A stretch of DNA of 64,000 nt from NCBI GenBank assembly GCA_037953625.1, contig CM075655.1:119357001-119421000 (forward strand), given 5' to 3'. The position numbers and the translations under genes are program-made. Every line of letters starts with the position of its first letter. Position 1 is the first letter of the stretch. The notes under the pieces were generated by a model that was not told where the DNA came from, did no database searches, and saw only the letters and a program-made list of their open reading frames with translations. The stretch comes from Crotalaria pallida. Taxonomy: Eukaryota; Streptophyta; Magnoliopsida; Fabales; Fabaceae. Below, piece after piece: positions 58,513 through 64,000 of this stretch.

Positions 58513-59291
58513 GTTTTTTTTCCAAGTCCCCGTCATATGGATTTAAGGCATTGCATGGCTTTGAACAAAAAATTTTACCTTGGGGTAAGGGTGCTCTATT
58601 ATTAGATATTTACATAGTAATGGTACAATACTTTTATATAAAGTTTTTGTGCGTATATTAAGAATTTGTTAATGCTTTCAATTTTTAGTAATATTTAACT
58701 AAATTATATCTAATAATTTTCTCATTCTTTTGGTATAAATCATTCGGTATTTGGACATTACAATGTAACGAATACCTGTATTCGAGCCGAGCAAAAGCGT
58801 TATGGTACTTAAGCTATTCTTACCAAGTATTTAATACAATTGTGTTAGTTGATATTCAGGCTCGACATCTCTAATTAGGCTTGAACAAAACAAAATTGAA
58901 AAGGATAAAGTTGAAAAGCTATAATGTCTTGATTTTCTTAAGTTGGGTAAAATCAAAGAAATCTTGCGGTCTAGAATAATTATTCTCCTGCAATTAAGTA
59001 GTATATAAGAAGTATAAACCATTAAAATTTGAATATAGCCAAAGTGGTTGTAGCACATTGGGAATGATCAGTAATTTATCCGCACCAACTAGAGAGAAAC
59101 AAAGAGCAATACACAATCCGAAAACCTTAATAAAAGTGATGTTGGTTTAATGGGCTTCGATTATTGCTAGTGTTTGATTTTGGGCTTTCTTTGAGTTTCC
59201 AAGCGCCGTAGCTTGATGATTTTGGGCTTTCTTCGGTTTTTTTAAGTTTTCATATCATTTATAAAGCGGTGAACTGCAAACATTAGCATCA
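58513..59291. other. Intergenic before the tRNA gene
   Basis: No protein gene is seen. Just upstream of the tRNA, atttataaag (59257-59266) and caaacat (59277-59283) fit the TATA-like and CAA motifs that often precede plant tRNA genes. Confidence 0.4.
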
Positions 59292-59364
59292 GCCGTCTTA
59301 GCTCAGCTGGTAGAGCGCGTGGCTTTTAACCACGTGGTCGTGGGTTCGATTCCCACAGACGGCG
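59292..59364 (+). tRNA. tRNA-Lys(UUU): tRNA-Lys (anticodon TTT)
   Basis: The 73-nt sequence folds as a cloverleaf: acceptor gccgtct pairs with agacggc plus discriminator g; D arm gctcagctggtagagc; anticodon stem-loop cgtgg-ctTTTaa-ccacg; variable loop tggtc; T arm gtgggttcgattcccac. A box (tagctcagctgg) and B box (ggttcgattcc) are intact and there is no intron. CCA is not encoded, as expected for a nuclear plant gene. Confidence 0.95.
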
Positions 59365-59590
59365 GGTTCCAAATTTCAGTTTTTTCAAAACTTGAATTTA
59401 TGTGCATTGAGTTATCTTTTCATACAGAGAAGATGGGACAAAACAAGGGCCAAATAATGAGAAGAAGGATCGATTCCCACATAGGGCGAGTTCCATTTTT
59501 CAGTTTTTTCAAAACTTGAATTTATGTGCATTGAGTTATCTTTTCATACAAAGAAAATGGGACAAAACAAGGGCCAAATAACGAGAAGAA
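59343..59590 (+). repeat. Tandem duplication of the tRNA 3' end and its flank (2 x 124 bp)
   Basis: Unit 1 (59343-59466) begins inside the T arm of tRNA-Lys; unit 2 (59467-59590) begins with a mutated copy of the same 3' end (ggatcgattcccacataggg) followed by an almost identical flank (gaatttatgtgcattgagtt, caaaacaagggccaaataa). The second tRNA part lacks the 5' two-thirds and is a pseudo-tRNA end. Confidence 0.9.
59380..59385 (+). terminator. RNA polymerase III terminator of the tRNA-Lys gene
   Basis: A run of six T (cagttttttcaa) 15 bases after the tRNA 3' end fits a pol III termination signal. The same run recurs in the duplicated unit at 59504-59509. Confidence 0.7.
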
Positions 59591-59729
59591 AGATTTAGCT
59601 TGTGGGTTCAGATGTCATTTCTCTTATGCTTTATGTCTTTACTCTTTAGGAGTGTATATGATACAATAGTGAATAAACATAGTATGGAAAATTATTGGAT
59701 TGAATTTTAGGATGATGTAATTTTATTTT

Positions 59730-60236
59730 GGATTAATTATGTCAAAGTTCTTGAAGTTTGTGGTTTTTTTGTTTGATATCCTTATACTTTTTTTTTTCAA
59801 TGTCTGACTCCCCGAAGTTACTTCTGGGTTTGTCATATACCCCTACTACCAATTTTGAGCAAAATTTTGTTTACATGTAACATCAGAATCCTGATGAGAC
59901 GCAGAAGGTTAAGCACCTGGTACCCCGTGGGCGAAGATCTTTTTTTAAAAAAATTTAAAAAGCTAAAAAACTTAATATTTTTATATTTTTAGTTAAATAA
60001 AAAAAAAAAATAATTGAAGAGAGAGGTCGTCTTCGCCCGTGCGACATCACACGGCACCACATGACCAACCTCCTGACTAGGATTCTGATGTTACGTGTCA
60101 TCAAAATTGGCCAGAATTGATAGTAGGGATATATGACAAACTCACAAGTAACTTCGAGAAGTCAGACATTAAAAAAAATATAAGGGTATTTGGAAAAAGT
60201 ACCCAAAACTGCAGGGATTTGTGACATAATTAAGCC
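59730..60236. mobile_element. Mutator-type fold-back MITE, copy 3
   Basis: Left end ggattaattatgtcaaagtt; right end, on the other strand, ggcttaattatgtcacaaat. Perfect 9-bp TSD ttttatttt at 59721-59729 and 60237-60245. Inner fold-back arms match those of the copies at 20193 and 41293 (gaagttacttctgggtttgt; acatgtaacatcagaatcct). Confidence 0.95.
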
Positions 60237-60245
60237 TTTTATTTT

Positions 60246-61484
60246 CCCATGTATTTTTTTGTTAGAATATTCATGGGAAACACTAATGATACTATCATCG
60301 AATCAATATCATTTCAAACCATCAATAGAATATAGAGCGAAAATGTACATGTATCTATAAAGAATATCATTATCGAATTTGTATGTTGTTAAATTTTACA
60401 AATTATGTATAAATTGCTCTTTAAGATATAGATGAGCAAGGTAGCAAGCCCAACAACATTTTAGATTTTTAGTTTTATCATATATCTAGCTTATCTTGTA
60501 GTATGATACTGAGAAACTTATATCTGTGTTTACCCCGCAACTCTGTTTGTTGTTTATCTTTACTTATGGAGTTAAGTACAAAAGCAGTGAGAACTTAACT
60601 GATTCCTCATAGTCATAAGGAATGATCAGGTTGTTGTTGTCGTGTCATAAGTGATAGTTTATTTTAAAGGTAGTTCAGAACATAAAGTCTCAAAATATTT
60701 TTACCTGGATTCAAAATTATATTATTATTATAACTCTTTTTCTTATATGTATAGTCATATATGTAGGATATTTTAAGAGGTGAGCATCTCTCTTAATTGT
60801 TGGATTGGGGGGAAAGAATAGAAAATGTTACATTTGTCTTTTTTTTATATGTCATGGTAGACAGTGCCATTTTTATTTTTATTTTTTAAAGTTACTTAAG
60901 CAAGTTGGAAAAATTTGTACAAATTTGGAGAAGGGTCCAGAGATGAAATAATAATCAGGTTTAAAGACGGGGTTTTATATTTTTTTTTTGTTGGAATTTT
61001 CATCTCTAATTAATTAGAGAAAAAAAAAAATTTCTGTCTCTAAAATCTTAACGATGAATGGTTTAATTAACAAGAGAATGGTATCGGTGTCTAACCGCTT
61101 TAGGTACAGAAAATATCCTTCCCAAATTAAATATTCCCTACTCCTGATATCAAGTCAACACGAGAAAAAAAATGTTACATTAGACAAAAGGTGACATTGT
61201 AGTATTCACTATTCAGTTTCAAAATAACAGTAGCACTTCTTGCACACGGGTAGTATAGTCTAACGTACGCATAAATTATTAAAGTTTATGACGACGGTGA
61301 ATAATGCATGAACTTACTCGATTCATATCACAATTTATAAGAACCAAAATAAAACCAGACAATCCATCCATCCACGCACGTGATTCACGTTATTTGGATT
61401 TTAGCAGCAGCAACAAAATCCAAAGCCTTTTTCTTTTTAACTAATAATGCTTTTTGGTCAAAAGCGTTTTCCTCGATACATTTT

Positions 61485-61485
<1 letters not shown>
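60246..61485. other. Intergenic, no gene seen
   Basis: AT-rich; no reading frame, RNA gene or bounded repeat recognised. Confidence 0.45.

Positions 61486-61532
<47 letters not shown>
61486..61532 (+). repeat. (ATA)n microsatellite
   Basis: About 15 trinucleotide units; the poly-Asn frame across it is not a gene. Confidence 0.9.
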
Positions 61533-61534
<2 letters not shown>

Positions 61535-61724
61535 AACAGAAATTTTGAACTACCCTGCGGCCTGCACTTTGGTAATTAGACTCCCAACTCCAAAATATAT
61601 GGGATTATATCATTATAATATAATATAATATAATTTAATGTATCGAAAGCAAACAATTAGCATCGGGCTAATCATGAGAGGCTTGAGCAGTGGGCTTTTT
61701 CCGGAAAATTATTAGTTAATCTTG

Positions 61725-62250
61725 GACCATGTGGTCCAGATGGTCCAGGCACATCTCAACCATTGTTAGTTTATTTTTTAGTTAAAAAAATTTAAAAATT
61801 AAATAATGGATGATGGTGATTATCTTGAACCACGTGGTTCCGGACCACCTAATAATTGCTCACTTTTTGCCCCGTTTATGGGTAAAAAAAAAAGGCTTGA
61901 GCAGTTATATGAAATAATTCATATTAGACTTCGTTGCCACCATTTTATGTGTAAAAATAATAATAATAATAATTACATAGGCATGACCAACAGCATCTCA
62001 CTCTGTGTCATGAAAATGAATCATGACCTAATAATTTATATTAATTACATGCATATATGGCCATATGGAGTGAAATTATTAGTACGTGTTGGATTATATG
62101 GTTCAGAATTCATTTCAATCATTCATACTTTATTTTTTTGCTTAAAATATTCAAAAAATAAATAACAAATAGTGATAATTATCCTGTATCATGTGATTAT
62201 CTTATATCATGTGAATATGTGATCCCGAACTACCTAATAATTACTCCATA
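61725..62250 (+). repeat. Diverged direct repeat pair (about 61725-61860 and 62085-62250)
   Basis: Both units carry gttagtttattttttagtta-like sequence, an AAATAA-rich middle, gatggtgattatct / agtgataattatcc, and cggaccacctaataattgct / cgaactacctaataattact. Unit 1 also has palindromic ggaccatgtggtcc. Confidence 0.6.
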
Positions 62251-62494
62251 TATGAATTCCCTCCTAGAGAATGCTCAAGTAGTAAATAGAACTTAATTTT
62301 AATAACCGGAATGCTTACACAGTAATGGATTTTGAACTCACCAAAAGGTATGTTTTTTTAGGGGGAATTTAGGAATTTTATCCTACTTATAATAAAATAA
62401 TATGTTTTCAAAATTGAAATGATGATGATGATAGGTTTTCTTTTTGGAAAACATGCTTTTTTTTGCGTTAAAAGCTATCTTAGTTTTTTGGGTT

Positions 62495-62945
62495 AAATAT
62501 TAAAATGGTTCTTGTAAATATTGACCCATTTAAAATTAGTCCCTAAAAAAAAAAAGTTTTTGTTTTGATCTATGCATTTACAAAATATTTTGGTTTTGGT
62601 CCCTCTGGTTAAATGTGGAAGGAAAACGTAAAAAACGTAATGTATTACATTTTATGACTAATTAAGGATAATATTCTTGCATTACTTCTCAAGGTAAAAA
62701 AAACAACTTCAATTACATAAGAAAGTCAATTAAAAAATCATCATAGTGGAAGGATCAAAACCTATCAAATCCAATAACAGAAAGACCAAAACAAACTACC
62801 ATCATAATTATGAATACCAAAATTTATCATGAATGACCAAAACCAAAACGTTTTGTAAATGCAGGGACCAAAACCAATTTTTTTTATAGAAATTAATTTC
62901 AAAGGAATCAATATTTAAAGTGACTGTTTTAATATTTAAGTCTGG
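62495..62945. mobile_element. Fold-back repeat
   Basis: The left arm (aatattaaaatggttcttgt, gcatttacaaaatattttgg, tttggtccctct) recurs inverted at the right (agggaccaaaacc, aaaacgttttgtaaatgcag, gactgttttaatatttaagt). No coding capacity. Confidence 0.65.
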
Positions 62946-63379
62946 TTTTTTATATAAAAAAAATTTCAAATCTATTTGTGTATGTTCATCAAGTAATGAC
63001 AAGGAACTCAATTCCTTTTAAACGTTAACGTCGTCTCAGGGTTGGGTCATGTGTGGATAAGAAAAAGGTGTTATAAGATCATGTTTACACTCATAAAGGT
63101 TTGCCTGATGACTCAAATTCAATGGATTAATTGAACTCCAAATAACAACAATCGTGGAAAAAATATACTACTAAATATGTCAATAAAGTACACTAATTAT
63201 GTCCTTATGTTAAATGCATATTTATGAATAAAACAAATACACTATTAAATTGTAATTATGCTGATTTCTCGAGTTTAGGTTATATGAGTAAAAGACTTTG
63301 AATCCACCAGCCATGACTAATTTTTTACCATCTTAGAAAAGATCTACCAGTTAAAATCATAAATTAGCTCGAACACCAG

Positions 63380-63387
<8 letters not shown>

Positions 63388-63432
<45 letters not shown>
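63388..63432 (+). repeat. (TA)n microsatellite
   Basis: About 22 uninterrupted TA units. Confidence 0.9.
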
Positions 63433-63437
<5 letters not shown>

Positions 63438-64000
63438 AAAAAAATTAAGTGCATGTCTTGTGTCCCGTGATAAGTTTTGTCACATTACCAATTTTTTTTT
63501 GTTATCGATCTCAATTAACATAGGTTATTGTTTTTTTTTTCACAGTGTGTATCTAATAACGATACAAGAAAATAATTATAATGTTAATTTCTGGTCTTAT
63601 ATATACTCTGATCATTTTTCTCATGAATCATTTTTTATAAGTAAAAACGCAAATGGGTGCAAAGGCTTCATTTCACGTGATCGGATGTCAATGCATGTGC
63701 CAGCTTGACCCGTGAGATTAGAGATGAGATTGCTGCAAGATGCAGTTAGGAAATAACCGCAATAACAAAAATGTGTAAAATGCGTGCTCTGCCTTATTAT
63801 AAGTATATGTAAAAGTCATTTCAAAAGCTATATTATTATTTTTCCTTAAAAAATAGTTCATATAAACGTTTTACATGCATAATGCAGTAACGTCGATCGT
63901 AATATTATAAATGCCTTTATCCCTCACTGCAGGTTCAAGCATGCTACCCCTTTCAAAACGCCGTGTTTAGCGAGTCAACTGTAGCACTTAATAATTGAAT
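63433..64000. other. Right end of window, no gene seen
   Basis: No frame of note. The 82-codon frame at 63460-63708 is low-complexity and lacks a domain. Confidence 0.4.

Noticed and set aside
61380..61628. Frame with a poly-Asn run
   Set aside because: The run is the (ATA)n microsatellite in one frame.

Overview
This window is nuclear DNA of a flowering plant. It is AT-rich, its genes are split by short GT-AG introns, and the spaces between genes are full of small non-autonomous transposons and SINEs. Protein families (PILS auxin carrier, FHY3/FAR1 family, ARID plus alpha-crystallin protein, plant NTR) and repeat types (Au-like SINE, TRIM with a TGTTGGAAGTCCCACATCG start, MITEs with a GGCTTAATTATGTCACA end) suggest a dicot, probably a papilionoid legume. 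The species cannot be fixed from the sequence alone.

Genes from left to right: (1) the first four exons of a secreted subtilisin-like protease, minus strand, running off the left edge (767-1513); (2) a FAR1-RELATED SEQUENCE 5-like gene, minus strand, two coding exons, about 789 aa (12898-15811), with a degenerate copy of its last exon at 6541-6721; (3) a complete ten-exon PIN-LIKES auxin carrier, minus strand, 417 aa (19172-23875); (4) a complete ARID-domain protein with a C-terminal HSP20-like domain, plus strand, 662 aa (37609-46046); (5) a single-exon 140-aa conserved plant protein of unknown function (49795-50217); (6) an NADPH-thioredoxin reductase, plus strand, two exons, 366 aa (53880-57821); (7) a tRNA-Lys(UUU) gene (59292-59364). 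The genes have no evident common pathway; this is an ordinary plant chromosome segment.

The rest is mostly mobile DNA, and it is the most informative part. Several elements have readable termini and target-site duplications (TSDs). Three members of one fold-back Mutator-type MITE family have 9-bp TSDs (20193-20648, 41293-41831, 59730-60236). A roughly 1-kb element with ~235-bp terminal inverted repeats (33547-34549) carries a fragment of an HSP70-8-like gene. A related fold-back region just upstream of the ARID gene (about 35961-36871) carries an exon-length fragment of a TM9SF/nonaspanin gene. A small element with similar ends and a near-perfect 9-bp TSD has inserted into a TRIM LTR at its primer-binding site (5913-6200). 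There are hAT-type MITEs with 8-bp TSDs (17443-17675, 52621-53220, 55139-55288), Stowaway-like elements with TA TSDs (4354, 7806, 30846, 41231, 58229), and SINEs with long TSDs (27294-27489, 33226-33331).

The strongest candidate for something undescribed is the set of Pack-MULE-like elements that share GGGwAATTA-type ends and subterminal palindromic repeats (5913, 33547, about 36871). They have captured host exons and sit in the same window as FRS5, itself a protein derived from a Mutator-like transposase.
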